DNA of 42,402 nucleotides from an uncultured Prevotella sp. (lineage in GTDB: Bacteria > Bacteroidota > Bacteroidia > Bacteroidales > Bacteroidaceae), in assembly GCA_900315835.1 (NCBI GenBank), contig ONAR01000037.1, forward strand, positions 1-42,402, read 5' to 3'. Shown here piece after piece: positions 17,766 to 26,216 of this stretch; positions within the stretch are counted from its first letter, which is position 1; each line of letters opens with the position of its first letter. The notes beneath the pieces were generated by a model that saw only the letters and a list, made by a program, of their open reading frames with translations, was not told the DNA's origin and did not search any database. The position numbers were made by a program, and so were the translations under genes.

Positions 17766-20318
17766 CTATTTACCGAACTGCGTAAACAGTTTAGCCAGCG
17801 CGCCCAACACCTGCACGACGCTCTCCTTGTCGGGAACGGGGATGCGCAGGTTGGTCTCACCCGTCTCCTTGTCGACTTCCACCAGGCTGTCGACTAACTC
17901 GCGTGTGGCTTCAGGCGACTCCAAGGTCTTGGAGAGGCCGGTGAAGAACGATACGCCATCGGCCACCAGTTCCTGTGGCGATCGGGGTGAACGGTAATGC
18001 CGGCGCGGTTGGATACCGCTGTCGCGTGTGTTGAGGGCATCCTTCTCTTTTGGGGTGCCCTTCTCTTTGGACGTTGGAATGGCGCCAGAAAGCGATTCCT
18101 CCGAAGACTCCTGCTTTGGCGAAACTTCTGCCTCACCATCATCCTGCGGTCTTTCCGATGCTTTGTCACCCGACTCTTGCTGCACTACAGGCTCATCGCC
18201 CAGATCGTCATCCACCGGCTGCGAGGTATCAGCCGACGGTTCCACCTCATCTGGCGTAATCGGTTGTGCATCGCTGCTGCCGGTATCCTCCACTGTCGAC
18301 TGCAGGTCTTCCATCATCTCGTTGAACTTGTTTTCGGATGCGAAGATGGTGTCTTGACCATTGTCCAGAACACCGGCGAAAAGCGAAGCCTTGAACCGCA
18401 GTTTGCCGAGCATGGCCTCCTCGAAACTGCTGGCCGACACGAGGTTGATGACCTGGATGTTGCGCTGCTGGCCGATGCGGTATATCCTTGCGATGCGCTG
18501 TTCCAACACGGCCGGATTCCACGGCAAGTCGACATTGATGACCGTCGACGCCACCTGAAGGTTGAGTCCGGTGTTGCCTGCGTCAGTGGAAAGGAAGACG
18601 CGGCAGTCAGGTTCATCCATGAAGTTGTTGACCAGATCCTTCCGTTTGGCCGAGGGAACACCGCCGTGAAGATATTCGAAGCCGATGTCTTGTTTGCGCA
18701 GCTCCTCGGCAATGAGCCGCGTCATACGTTCCCACTGACTAAAGACGACCACCTTCTCGTCACCACTCTCAACGATGTTGCTGATGATGTTCATCACCTC
18801 GTCCACCTTGGTATCGTAACGCGTCTTTTGGTCGAGGACATAGGTGCTGTCGCATACGCAACGCATTTGCTGCAACGACAGCATCAGTCGGTTGCGGTCG
18901 GTCTCTGAGAGGAAATGCATCCGCTCCCATTTCTGCAGCAACCGGCACACGACGGTCTTAGCCTCGTCGTGAACCGCCATCTGCTCCTCGGTCATCGGCA
19001 CCAGCAGGTTCTTATCCTGACGCTCAGGCATCTGCAGGCGCACCTGTTTCTTGGTGCGGCGGATGAGGATATCCTTCAGCTTATCCTTGATTTCGTTGAG
19101 ATTCTTGTAGCCAATGGTCGCTCCCTTGTCGTCGGTAATGATATGGCGATCGCGGAAGAGGTAGAAAGGCCCGAGGCAGAACTGGTCGACAAGCTCGACA
19201 ACGGAGAAGAGCTCCTCCAGTCGGTTCTCCAAGGGTGTTCCCGAGAGAATCACCGAATAGCGTGACTCGATTTTACGGGCCGCCTGCGCTATCTGTGTGT
19301 TCCAGTTCTTCAGTCGCTGCACCTCGTCGATAATCACCATATCCGTCTCCAACTGCCCCAGCACTTTGATGTCATTGCAGGCCGAGTTGTACGAAACGAT
19401 CTTGAACAGTTCGGGCGCATCGTATTGGGCGCGACGCTTCAGGTGACTGCCCTCTATGACATGCGCTTTCTCGTTGGTGAAATGCTCTATCTCCCGCTTC
19501 CACTGGTATTTCAGCGAGGTGGGACAAAGCACCAGAACGGTGCTGACGAGTCCCTTGTTGTGCAGCAGTATTGCTGTGCCGATAGCCTGAATGGTCTTAC
19601 CGAGGCCCATCTCATCGGCAATGATGGCGCGCCCGGCCGTGGCAGCGAAGCGTATGCCTTCCTCCTGATAGGGATAGAGCGTGGTGTTAAGCAGATGGGC
19701 GAAGTCATCATGGCTCAGCGATGCCACCCACTGCCGACGCTGTGTTCTTTCCCGCGTCTCCAACACGAAGTTGAGCGCATCGTTGTAGCACTTCATCGTA
19801 TCGTCTATGGCGATGGCGCGCTGGAGGAAGGTCTCAAAGTGGTTAAAGCCCTCTGGCAGTAGCTCACCCTTGTCGTCGAAATACTCCGAAGCCAACTGGC
19901 GGAACGCTGCCTCATGGTCGCTGCCGATGCGGATGCAGACCTTACGGCCTTCGGTGTAGTTGACATAAACCGAAGTGTATGCAGGCGTCTCACGATGCAC
20001 GTGGCGGCCACCGTGAATCCAGCGCTTCACGGCCTCAAGATGCTTGCAGGTACCGAGTTGTGAGGCTTTGAAGTCCATGCAGGAGCAGTAGTTCCATGGG
20101 CTGTGCGCACCGCGATAAACCACTTTGTACTCCTGACGGGTCTTGGGTGAATACACGCGGTAGGTGCCGGGCGCATTCTCCTCGTCGATGTTGCTGATGA
20201 GCAGGTGCTCGTCGACTGCCGCTTGTCGACGGAGCAATATCTGCCACGTCTTCAGGTCCAGTCCGTCGGGTTTGAACTGATATGGGATGCGCTTGCGTTG
20301 TTTCTTGCCTTTAGCCAT
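17766..20318 (-). CDS. SWIM zinc-finger SNF2-family helicase
   Basis: RapA/SNF2-like DNA translocase of 850 residues. The SWIM motif (Cys78-Cys80 ... Cys91-x-His93) is followed by SNF2 motif I DEMGLGKT at 235-242, motif II DEVQ at 331-334, SGTPLEN (motif III), and a helicase C domain from about 505 to 640 with VVFSQWE and ARIYRIGQ. The last 200 residues are acidic and probably disordered, then a short hydrophobic end. Enzymes of this type remodel protein-DNA or RNA polymerase complexes; the specific role is unknown. It is transcribed alone. Confidence 0.9.
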   Translation of the reverse strand: MAKGKKQRKRIPYQFKPDGLDLKTWQILLRRQAAVDEHLLISNIDEENAPGTYRVYSPKTRQEYKVVYRGAHSPWNYCSCMDFKASQLGTCKHLEAVKRWIHGGRHVHRETPAYTSVYVNYTEGRKVCIRIGSDHEAAFRQLASEYFDDKGELLPEGFNHFETFLQRAIAIDDTMKCYNDALNFVLETRERTQRRQWVASLSHDDFAHLLNTTLYPYQEEGIRFAATAGRAIIADEMGLGKTIQAIGTAILLHNKGLVSTVLVLCPTSLKYQWKREIEHFTNEKAHVIEGSHLKRRAQYDAPELFKIVSYNSACNDIKVLGQLETDMVIIDEVQRLKNWNTQIAQAARKIESRYSVILSGTPLENRLEELFSVVELVDQFCLGPFYLFRDRHIITDDKGATIGYKNLNEIKDKLKDILIRRTKKQVRLQMPERQDKNLLVPMTEEQMAVHDEAKTVVCRLLQKWERMHFLSETDRNRLMLSLQQMRCVCDSTYVLDQKTRYDTKVDEVMNIISNIVESGDEKVVVFSQWERMTRLIAEELRKQDIGFEYLHGGVPSAKRKDLVNNFMDEPDCRVFLSTDAGNTGLNLQVASTVINVDLPWNPAVLEQRIARIYRIGQQRNIQVINLVSASSFEEAMLGKLRFKASLFAGVLDNGQDTIFASENKFNEMMEDLQSTVEDTGSSDAQPITPDEVEPSADTSQPVDDDLGDEPVVQQESGDKASERPQDDGEAEVSPKQESSEESLSGAIPTSKEKGTPKEKDALNTRDSGIQPRRHYRSPRSPQELVADGVSFFTGLSKTLESPEATRELVDSLVEVDKETGETNLRIPVPDKESVVQVLGALAKLFTQFGK

Positions 20319-20348
20319 GATTTCTCTTCCAGAATGAATTATATGCTA

Positions 20349-20356
20349 CAAATTTA
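20349..20356 (-). promoter_or_regulatory. -7 box of the SNF2 helicase promoter
   Basis: TAAATTTG on the minus strand, 30 nt before the start codon. The rest of the 20319-20612 gap shows no gene. Confidence 0.45.
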
Positions 20357-20586
20357 GCCATATTCCGCCGAATAGGAAAAGATTCTTCGCAATTTTTATC
20401 ATCATCGCGATGAATTCGGGGCAACTGACCATGAATTCTGTATCACCCGACAGCGCAAGGGATAAAATAAAAGTATTAAAGGTTTATGCTGCATAAGGTA
20501 TAACATTAATTGACCCGCTCCAAATATTACACGTCTATTGCGGTTAAAATCTGTTAACGGCAAGCTGTAAACTCACAGCAATTGAT

Positions 20587-20594
20587 TAAGTTTG
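20587..20594 (+). promoter_or_regulatory. -7 box before the AAA-ATPase/nuclease gene
   Basis: TAAGTTTG, 18 nt before the ATG at 20613; supports that start over an in-frame codon at 20592. Confidence 0.45.
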
Positions 20595-20612
20595 TGGAAA
20601 AATAGCGCAACT

Positions 20613-22157
20613 ATGGTAAACTATCCAATTGGCATTCAGACATTCGAAAAGATTCGTGAAGGCGGATACTTGTATGTTGACAAGACAAAGTACATATATG
20701 AAGTCACTCATCCTGGTCAATATGTGTTTCTCTCCCGTCCCCGTCGTTTCGGCAAATCGCTGCTCACGAGTACGTTTGACGCCTACTTCTCCGGCCGCAA
20801 AGACCTGTTCAAGGGGCTTGCCATAGAGAAACTGGAAAAGGAGTGGAAGCAATACCCCGTGCTTCACTTCTCCCTGGCATCGGCAAAACTCGGCACGGTA
20901 GAGGATTTGCATGTGCAGCTTCGCATCCAGCTTGAGCGCAACGAGAAACGCCACGGTATCCACACAGACATCACCAACATCTCTGAGCGCTTCCAAAAGT
21001 TGGTCACTTCACTATACGAGAAGACGGGTACGCAGGTCGTCATCCTCATCGACGAGTACGATGCGCCGTTGCTCACCGTGCTCCATGACCACGATTACCC
21101 CGAGCAGATGCGCACGGAGTTGCAGGCGTTTTATTCTCCGCTGAAGGATCTCGATCCCTACCTCCGTTTCGTCTTCATCACAGGCATCACGAAGTTCTCG
21201 CAGCTCAACAACCTGAACAACATCTCGATGCTGCCGCAGTATGCCGCTATGTGCGGCATAACAATAAAGGAGCTGGAAGACAACTTCCAGGAGGGAATCG
21301 GTGTGTTGGCAGAGAAATACCAATACAGCCATCAGCAGGTCATTGACAAGCTCCTCTATCATTACGACGGCTATCATTTCTCTGAGGACAGCGAGGGCGT
21401 TTTGAATCCCTTCAGCCTGCTCTCGGCGATGAACAACCGCAAATTCGACCATTACTGGTTCTCCACGGGTACACCAACATTTTTGGTCAACATGCTCAAG
21501 CACTTCCACGCCGACATCACAAAGATTGACGGCAGTGAGGCGTTTGCAACCGACTTCGACCAGCCCACGGAGAATATGCAGTCCATCCTGCCGCTGTTCT
21601 ATCAGAGCGGTTACATCACCATTAAGGATTATGACCCAATCATGCAATTCTACACACTTGGCTATCCCAACGAGGAGGTGAAGGTGGGGTTGATGCGCAT
21701 CCTCGTTCCCTACTATGTTCACACGAACAATGTAGAAGCTTCACACGCTGTGGGACGGATGTACCAGGCTTTGCGCAAGGACGACATGGACGGATGTCTC
21801 AAGGCGATGCAGGAGTTCGTTTCTACGATTCCTTATCAGGAGAATACGCTCAAGGATGCACCGACCACGGAAGGGCACTTCACCGCGATGCTCTACGTGA
21901 TGTTCTCCCTGCTCAATGTCTATGTCGAGTCACAGGTGCGCAATGCGAAAGGCCGCCTGGATATTCTCCTCAAGACCGATACGACCATCTACGTGATGGA
22001 GCTGAAGATGAACGGTGACCTCGACAAGGCGCTGGAGCAAATCGATGAGAAGGACTACACCATTCCTTACCAGTCAGATGGCCGCAAGGTCGTGAAGGTC
22101 GCCATCAACTTCTCCACTGAGGACAGAACGATAAAGGAGTGGAAGATAGAAGATTGA
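20613..22157 (+). CDS. AAA-ATPase-like / PD-(D/E)XK nuclease superfamily protein
   Basis: Member of the large Bacteroidota family with an N-terminal AAA-ATPase-like domain and a C-terminal PD-(D/E)XK domain (514 residues). The start MVNYPIGIQTFEKIRE and YVDKT are family hallmarks; SRPRRFGKSLL at about 41-51 is the Walker A-like loop; LIDEYDAPL carries the Walker B. The C-terminal nuclease core has GRLDILL followed by YVMELKMNGDLDKALEQI, giving the D...ExK...QI pattern. These genes are very common, often in many copies, and are thought to be mobile or defence-related; the function is not known. Confidence 0.9.
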   Translation: MVNYPIGIQTFEKIREGGYLYVDKTKYIYEVTHPGQYVFLSRPRRFGKSLLTSTFDAYFSGRKDLFKGLAIEKLEKEWKQYPVLHFSLASAKLGTVEDLHVQLRIQLERNEKRHGIHTDITNISERFQKLVTSLYEKTGTQVVILIDEYDAPLLTVLHDHDYPEQMRTELQAFYSPLKDLDPYLRFVFITGITKFSQLNNLNNISMLPQYAAMCGITIKELEDNFQEGIGVLAEKYQYSHQQVIDKLLYHYDGYHFSEDSEGVLNPFSLLSAMNNRKFDHYWFSTGTPTFLVNMLKHFHADITKIDGSEAFATDFDQPTENMQSILPLFYQSGYITIKDYDPIMQFYTLGYPNEEVKVGLMRILVPYYVHTNNVEASHAVGRMYQALRKDDMDGCLKAMQEFVSTIPYQENTLKDAPTTEGHFTAMLYVMFSLLNVYVESQVRNAKGRLDILLKTDTTIYVMELKMNGDLDKALEQIDEKDYTIPYQSDGRKVVKVAINFSTEDRTIKEWKIED

Positions 22158-22184
22158 AGATTCCGACATGCGATACCTATAAAC

Positions 22185-22223
22185 GTTACGGTGTTACGCT
22201 GTGACGGTGCGTAACACCGTAAC
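22185..22223. terminator. 15-bp perfect hairpin after the nuclease gene
   Basis: GTTACGGTGTTACGC at 22185-22199 and its exact reverse complement at 22209-22223, loop of 9 nt. It starts 27 bp after the stop codon. No T tract follows, so it may be a transcript-end stem or a dispersed repeat rather than a classical terminator. Confidence 0.5.
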
Positions 22224-22326
22224 ATAAGGGCGATACGTACATGCTGCGCGAAATATCAAAATCTGAGCAATGCAATAGCTACACATGTAGACAAGGAGGA
22301 CAAAACCTGATACCTAAGTATTAGGT

Positions 22327-22470
22327 TCAAATTACAAAGCAAACACTTGTTTCATCAACGAGTCGGGTCTTTAATCCCTCGCCCTCTCCTCTTAGTTGCT
22401 GCAAGGCCGCCAGTTCAAGCGCTGGGTCACCTCCGAGGAGTAAAACAAAATCTTCATTGCCGAAAGACAT
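22327..22470 (-). CDS. hypothetical 47-residue ORF
   Basis: A short frame starting MSFGNEDFVLLLGGDP and ending RLVDETSVCFVI. Composition and absence of low-complexity make it coding-like, but no family is recognised and no promoter box was seen. It could be a genuine small gene or the tail of a decayed mobile-element gene. Confidence 0.3.
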   Translation of the reverse strand: MSFGNEDFVLLLGGDPALELAALQQLRGEGEGLKTRLVDETSVCFVI

Positions 22471-22521
22471 AGAGGGGTACCATGAGTGGTACCAATGGGG
22501 GAACCGACTTTGTAAAGTCGC

Positions 22522-22606
22522 GATACCATAGCTATCGTGACGTCATACCATAGCTATCACGATGCGATAAGACACTTATGGGCCACTTGAGTGACCCATA
22601 AGTGTC
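22522..22606. repeat. palindromic repeat block with adjacent long hairpin
   Basis: Two units containing CCATAGCTATC (22522-22544 and 22545-22565) resemble the 22-bp array at 38600-38709. They run into a hairpin with perfect 12-bp arms (GACACTTATGGG at 22571-22582, CCCATAAGTGTC at 22595-22606), extendable to 16 bp with one mismatch. Nothing coding is visible here. Confidence 0.6.
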
Positions 22607-22659
22607 TCATTAAGGTTTAACTCCTAAATAGGTTAGAATGAAATTGTTATACATGCGTA

Positions 22660-23286
22660 TCATTCCGTTTTAAATCGATCGTCCTGCTTTACCAATTCAA
22701 AGAAAGGAAGGTCACGGATGCCTTCAACTCGATTGCCTATCTTACAGATACTTTCAAAGATTTTGGCATCATTGATGAACAGGAGTTATCCGAAGTGAAG
22801 ATGGTATAATCGCGCAATTTGTCAAACAAAGCAAAAGCCTTATCATTAGCATCGCATGTCTCGAAATACTTATTAATTCAAGTTTCGCAAGTTACTGACG
22901 CTTCGCAGGGGCCGGTCTTGTGCCGGCCCTAAAATAATGTCCCAACTTCTTTTAAAAACATGTCGAACATTTTTTTGAGGGCCGGCACAAGACCGGCCCC
23001 TGCCTATACGTAATTGTTAGCATGCGAAACTTGAATTATTGATCACCTGTTCCATTGTTGGAGTTTGTCTGCTCCATGTTGCAGGATCTTTTGTGATTCC
23101 AGCATCTGCGTAAGTTTCAATGATTACCTGCTTGATGTTGCTCTGCTGTTTCAGTCCCAATCCGTAGGCTTTGGCAAAGGAGTCGCTGATTCGGTCAGCC
23201 GTGATGGCAGGCAAATTAATTCCGTCTATCTCTTCATTTACGACTAACTTCAACGGGTTAAAGGGGAAGTTTGAATATTGGTTCAA
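22660..23286 (-). pseudogene. HerA/DUF87-like ATPase fragment, interrupted
   Basis: The minus strand encodes, from about 23275 downward, NPLKLVVNEEIDGINLPAIT, ADRISDSFAKAYGLG and PTMEQVIN, then a 163-bp palindromic element (22875-23037) that adds a spurious NSSFAC-stop end. Beyond the element the frame resumes with NKYFETCDANDKAFALFDKL and RDYTIFTSDN. A frameshift near 22790 leads to DAKIFESICKIGNRVEGIRD and a stop at 22660. The pattern resembles the region between the N-terminal part and the ATPase core of HerA-like DUF87 ATPases, but the assignment is from memory of the family and tentative. The 5' part and the ATPase motifs are missing, so the gene is dead. Confidence 0.5.
22875..23037. 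mobile_element. 163-bp palindromic MITE/REP-like element, copy A
   Basis: Terminal inverted repeats AATTCAAGTTTCGCA (22875-22889) and its complement (23023-23037); internal perfect 25-bp inverted repeats at 22906-22930 and 22978-23002, each itself a hairpin (GGGCCGG-TCTTGTG-CCGGCCC). The element is flanked by ATT on both sides (22872-22874, 23038-23040), as in a 3-bp target duplication. Removing the element and one ATT restores a continuous reading frame (VIN-KYFE) in the interrupted ATPase fragment. It carries no gene, so it must be mobilised in trans, if mobile. Confidence 0.75.
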
Positions 23287-23313
23287 ACACTACAAAAAGA
23301 ATTGGAATATCAT

Positions 23314-23458
23314 GTTTCTCTCTTCCTCTGTTAGAGATGAAGAGGGTATGATAAACTATGCCGGCATAATATTAAGAAATGATAATCCAAGATTGAAGCA
23401 AATCGTGAACGAGTTCACTGATACTGTGACACTTCTTAATGATAAGCCCACAAGGTAA
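23314..23458 (+). pseudogene. unrecognised gene fragment
   Basis: A coding-like stretch (MFLSSSVRDEEGMINYAGII, then LRNDNPRLKQIVNEFTDTV) ends at a TAA at 23456. It begins next to the breakpoint of the ATPase fragment on the other strand. A frame shift just before the stop would join it to the next reading frame (KVIRREINASASKPQWEVFY), which suggests it is the middle part of one decayed gene together with the downstream winged-helix ORF. Confidence 0.3.
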
Positions 23459-23517
23459 TCCGAAGAGAGATTAATGCCTCGGCTTCTAAACCCCAGTGGG
23501 AAGTTTTCTACCAACAG

Positions 23518-23886
23518 TTGGGTGTAAAGTTGGGAGTAAATGATTTCATTAGTAATTCGGTTCCAAAAGAAAATATTGATAACCAGGTATTTGCGTTAGT
23601 AGCCGAACTTTCACAAAGGTTGGCTGATAGGTTGGTTGTAAAATCAACCAACCACGATAAAAATAAGTTGGACGCATCCAACGTGATTAAAGTAAAGTTA
23701 GGTGTAAATCGTTATTCTATACTTCTTCTCGTTTCTTTCTTTCCTGAAATATCCATTCAGCAGATGGCGGATTTGCTTGAAGTTAGTAGGACCACGATAG
23801 ACAAGCACCTGACATGGCTCAAAAGCAAACAGTTCTTAGAGCGTATTGGCTCTGACCGCAAAGGCGCATGGAGGGTGACTTTATGA
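23518..23886 (+). CDS. winged-helix protein, probably C-terminal remnant of a larger gene
   Basis: About 120 residues; coding-like sequence continues upstream of this frame start without an ATG, so the 5' part appears to be lost and the TTG at 23518 may not be a real start. The C-terminal half is a helix-turn-helix (IQQMADLLEVSRTTIDKHLT) followed by a wing (LERIGSDRKGAWRVTL), as at the C-terminus of AlbA_2/Schlafen-type or Fic-type proteins. The next ORF starts by ATGA overlap. Confidence 0.45.
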   Translation: MGVKLGVNDFISNSVPKENIDNQVFALVAELSQRLADRLVVKSTNHDKNKLDASNVIKVKLGVNRYSILLLVSFFPEISIQQMADLLEVSRTTIDKHLTWLKSKQFLERIGSDRKGAWRVTL

Positions 23887-24164
23887 ACTGTGCCGGAAGG
23901 TTGCAGAAAGATTGCAAAAAAGAAGTACATGGAACACAGAGACTTATAGTCAGCAACCCCGCCATTCGGCAAAAAGAAATTGCAGAAAGACTTTCTCTTT
24001 CTGCAAGGACGATTTCCACCTGCGTTACTGTCCTGAAAGAGTATTGCATCAAACGAGCCGGTGGTTATACCTATGGTCATTGGGAAGCAAAGTATAATGA
24101 TATAAAATATAACTTGCCGGTAGGTTGCCGGAAAACTTGCCGTTTTAGAGAGAACGGTAAGTAA
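23883..24164 (+). CDS. small winged-helix protein
   Basis: A 93-residue frame starting at the ATG at 23883, which overlaps the previous stop (ATGA). It contains a helix-turn-helix (IRQKEIAERLSLSARTISTC) and a wing ending in GGYTYGHWE, similar in layout to the preceding ORF's C-terminal domain. Either a coupled regulator or a second remnant of the same type of gene. It ends 15 bp before the convergent vsr stop. Confidence 0.45.
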   Translation: MNCAGRLQKDCKKEVHGTQRLIVSNPAIRQKEIAERLSLSARTISTCVTVLKEYCIKRAGGYTYGHWEAKYNDIKYNLPVGCRKTCRFRENGK

Positions 24165-24178
24165 CTTCCTTCCGACAT

Positions 24179-24673
24179 TTATATGGTTCCATCATTTGGT
24201 TCAGCGGCAAGCGAGATGTCGTTTTCTTCTTCAGGCAATTCGTATTTCATAGAATGATCCTGGAGGAAGATGTGGTTGAGCGTAAAGGCCAACGACTCCA
24301 AAGTCTTGTAGCGATTCTTGGGTTTCAGCTCACACTCCCAGATGGAGATGACGTGCCAGCCCATCTTCGCCAATAGCTGTTGTTCCTGTTTGTCGCGTTC
24401 CCGGTTGCGGTTGATTTTCTTAGTCCAGAAATCGACGTTGGTCTTTGGCATGCGGAAATACTTGCAGCCCTCGTGCCCATGCCAAAAGCAGCCGTTTACG
24501 AAGATGCATGTTCGATATTTGCGAAGCACGAGGTCGGGATGGCCTGGCAAGCGTGGGTTATTGAGCCGATAACGAAAACCATTATGCCAGAGATAACGCC
24601 TAACAGTTAACTCTGGCTTTGTATTCTTGCCATGAATGGTAGACATGATTTTGCTTCTTGACTCCGATACCAT
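24179..24673 (-). CDS. vsr: very short patch repair endonuclease
   Basis: Vsr-family T:G-mismatch endonuclease, which nicks beside the T produced by deamination of 5-methylcytosine and so starts repair. The 164-residue protein keeps the key residues: Asp47 (LPGHPD, matching E. coli Asp51), Cys62, His65 and His67 (CFWHGH), Cys70 and Cys114 (WEC), the zinc and catalytic set. It is divergent from the Sau3AI-like nuclease and close to a cytosine methyltransferase, whose methylation would create its substrate. Its site is therefore inferred to be GATC-derived rather than the CCWGG site of E. coli Vsr. About 25 residues beyond the family core form an acidic tail. Confidence 0.93.
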   Translation of the reverse strand: MVSESRSKIMSTIHGKNTKPELTVRRYLWHNGFRYRLNNPRLPGHPDLVLRKYRTCIFVNGCFWHGHEGCKYFRMPKTNVDFWTKKINRNRERDKQEQQLLAKMGWHVISIWECELKPKNRYKTLESLAFTLNHIFLQDHSMKYELPEEENDISLAAEPNDGTI

Positions 24674-24691
24674 TTCAATATTTTATGACTG

Positions 24692-24699
24692 CAAAAATA
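24692..24699 (-). promoter_or_regulatory. -7 box of the vsr promoter
   Basis: TATTTTTG on the minus strand, 18 nt before the start codon. Confidence 0.45.
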
Positions 24700-24734
24700 A
24701 CCATAAAACCGTAAAGAAAATAAAGATTCCAGAA

Positions 24735-24750
24735 TAATTTTGTAATTTTG
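24735..24750 (+). promoter_or_regulatory. tandem -7 boxes before the restriction endonuclease
   Basis: Two consecutive TAATTTTG boxes (24735-24742 and 24743-24750), the second 17 nt before the ATG at 24768. Either could serve as the -7 element. Confidence 0.45.
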
Positions 24751-24767
24751 CACAAAATGTTACCAAT

Positions 24768-26216
24768 ATGAATGAAGATTTAGGTTACGATAAGACTAGT
24801 ATTGCCTCAATTTTTGAGTATAGCAAGAAACTTATAGGTCATAGCCTCAATGAGGTTGTTGACCCAGCATTGAAGTCTATGAACCTGCAAGGACAGGGGA
24901 AAGGTGGACTTGGTCAGATGATTGAGAAATATTTCTTTCGCTATAATCCTAATAGCGACCCTGGGCCCGACTTCAAAGAGGCGGGGTTGGAACTCAAGGC
25001 CACAGGTTTGAAAAAACTACATGATGGCGAATATCAAATCAAAGAGCGTTTGGTTTGTGACATGATAGATTATAGCGAAGTGGTAAAAGAAGATTTTGAA
25101 ACCTCGCTTTTCTATCTTAAGTGTCGTATCATGTTGCTGATATTCTATCTTTATCAAAAGAATGTTAGCAAATGGAACTTACGTTATATATATACTGTAA
25201 TCTGGAAATTGCCCGAAAAGGACTTGCTTATTATAAAGCACGATTTTGAGGTAATCGTTGACAAAATAAAGCACGGTGAAGCCCACCTGCTTTCGGAGGG
25301 AGATACAGAATATTTAGGGGCCTGCCGGAAGGGGCAAAAGGACAGCAAATTGCGTCATCAACCTTATTCCAACATCTTGGCTCCAGGAAGGGCTTTTTCT
25401 TTGAAAACCGCCTATATGCGCACAGTTCTGGATTTCATTAAGAGTCAGGGACAAAGCGCAGTAAGTAATGTCGATTTAAAGAAGACATCGAAGGGGATAG
25501 TAACATCTACTGAGCTTAAAGCAAAAAGTTTTGAGCAAATCATTCTTGACCGTTTCCAGCCATGGATTGGCAAGACAGTAGGTGAAATAATAGAGCACTA
25601 TTCTCCCGGATTGAATTTAAAGGCAAAGGATATAGACTACGTTTCAGCATGCTTGATTGCTTCTGATGGTAAGTTGAATGGTAGAGGGAAACAGCATATA
25701 GAGAATGCTGAAGAATTCAAGAAGTCTGGCTTGAGATTCAAGACAATTCCAACTTATGCGAGTGGAAAGGTGAAAGAGTCCATGTCCTATGAAAATATCG
25801 ACTATCAAGAAATCTATGATAATGACCAATGGTTCGACTCCACCACCTATGAACTGTTCTCGAGCCGCTTCATCTTCCTTGTTTTCCGGCATCCTACTAT
25901 CAACTCGGGTGGGTTCGATTATGATTACGAATCCCTTATACTGGATAAGGTGTTCTTCTGGACTATGCCTCCTAAGGATTTGGATGTCGCAGAGCAATAT
26001 TGGACGAATATCCGAACGCATGTCCTAAAAAATGAGATTTCCTTGAAATACTTTTGGAAACTGGGAGACAAAAAACTTTTCCATGTTCGCCCGAAAGGAA
26101 CCGCCAACAGCTACAAGAATGCAGCTATAAATCCAAATGGAGGTAAAGCCGATAAATATTGCTATTGGTTTAATGGCGAATATGTTCAAAACATTATTAA
26201 TCAAAAAACTCTATGA
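24768..26216 (+). CDS. Sau3AI/MutH-like type II restriction endonuclease
   Basis: A 482-residue protein whose sequence follows R.Sau3AI in order: the catalytic block PDFKEAGLELKATGLKKL gives Asp68, Glu75 and Lys77 (MutH-type D...ExK), then KERLV, the central QPYSNILAPGRAFSLKTAYM block, and a second homologous half ending FWKLGDKKLFHVRP. Sau3AI has two such halves, only the first catalytic, and cuts GATC unless the cytosine is methylated. The recognition site here is inferred to be GATC from this similarity and the adjacent cytosine methyltransferase. The gene is distinctly more AT-rich than the flanking housekeeping genes, and its stop overlaps the methyltransferase ATG. Confidence 0.88.
   Translation: MNEDLGYDKTSIASIFEYSKKLIGHSLNEVVDPALKSMNLQGQGKGGLGQMIEKYFFRYNPNSDPGPDFKEAGLELKATGLKKLHDGEYQIKERLVCDMIDYSEVVKEDFETSLFYLKCRIMLLIFYLYQKNVSKWNLRYIYTVIWKLPEKDLLIIKHDFEVIVDKIKHGEAHLLSEGDTEYLGACRKGQKDSKLRHQPYSNILAPGRAFSLKTAYMRTVLDFIKSQGQSAVSNVDLKKTSKGIVTSTELKAKSFEQIILDRFQPWIGKTVGEIIEHYSPGLNLKAKDIDYVSACLIASDGKLNGRGKQHIENAEEFKKSGLRFKTIPTYASGKVKESMSYENIDYQEIYDNDQWFDSTTYELFSSRFIFLVFRHPTINSGGFDYDYESLILDKVFFWTMPPKDLDVAEQYWTNIRTHVLKNEISLKYFWKLGDKKLFHVRPKGTANSYKNAAINPNGGKADKYCYWFNGEYVQNIINQKTL

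Noticed and set aside
22676-22809. Plus-strand coding-like stretch (LLYQFKERKVTDAFNSIAYL...)
   Set aside because: Antisense to the minus-strand ATPase fragment, which continues logically across the palindromic element; the plus-strand reading lacks a start and a family. Kept only as an alternative.
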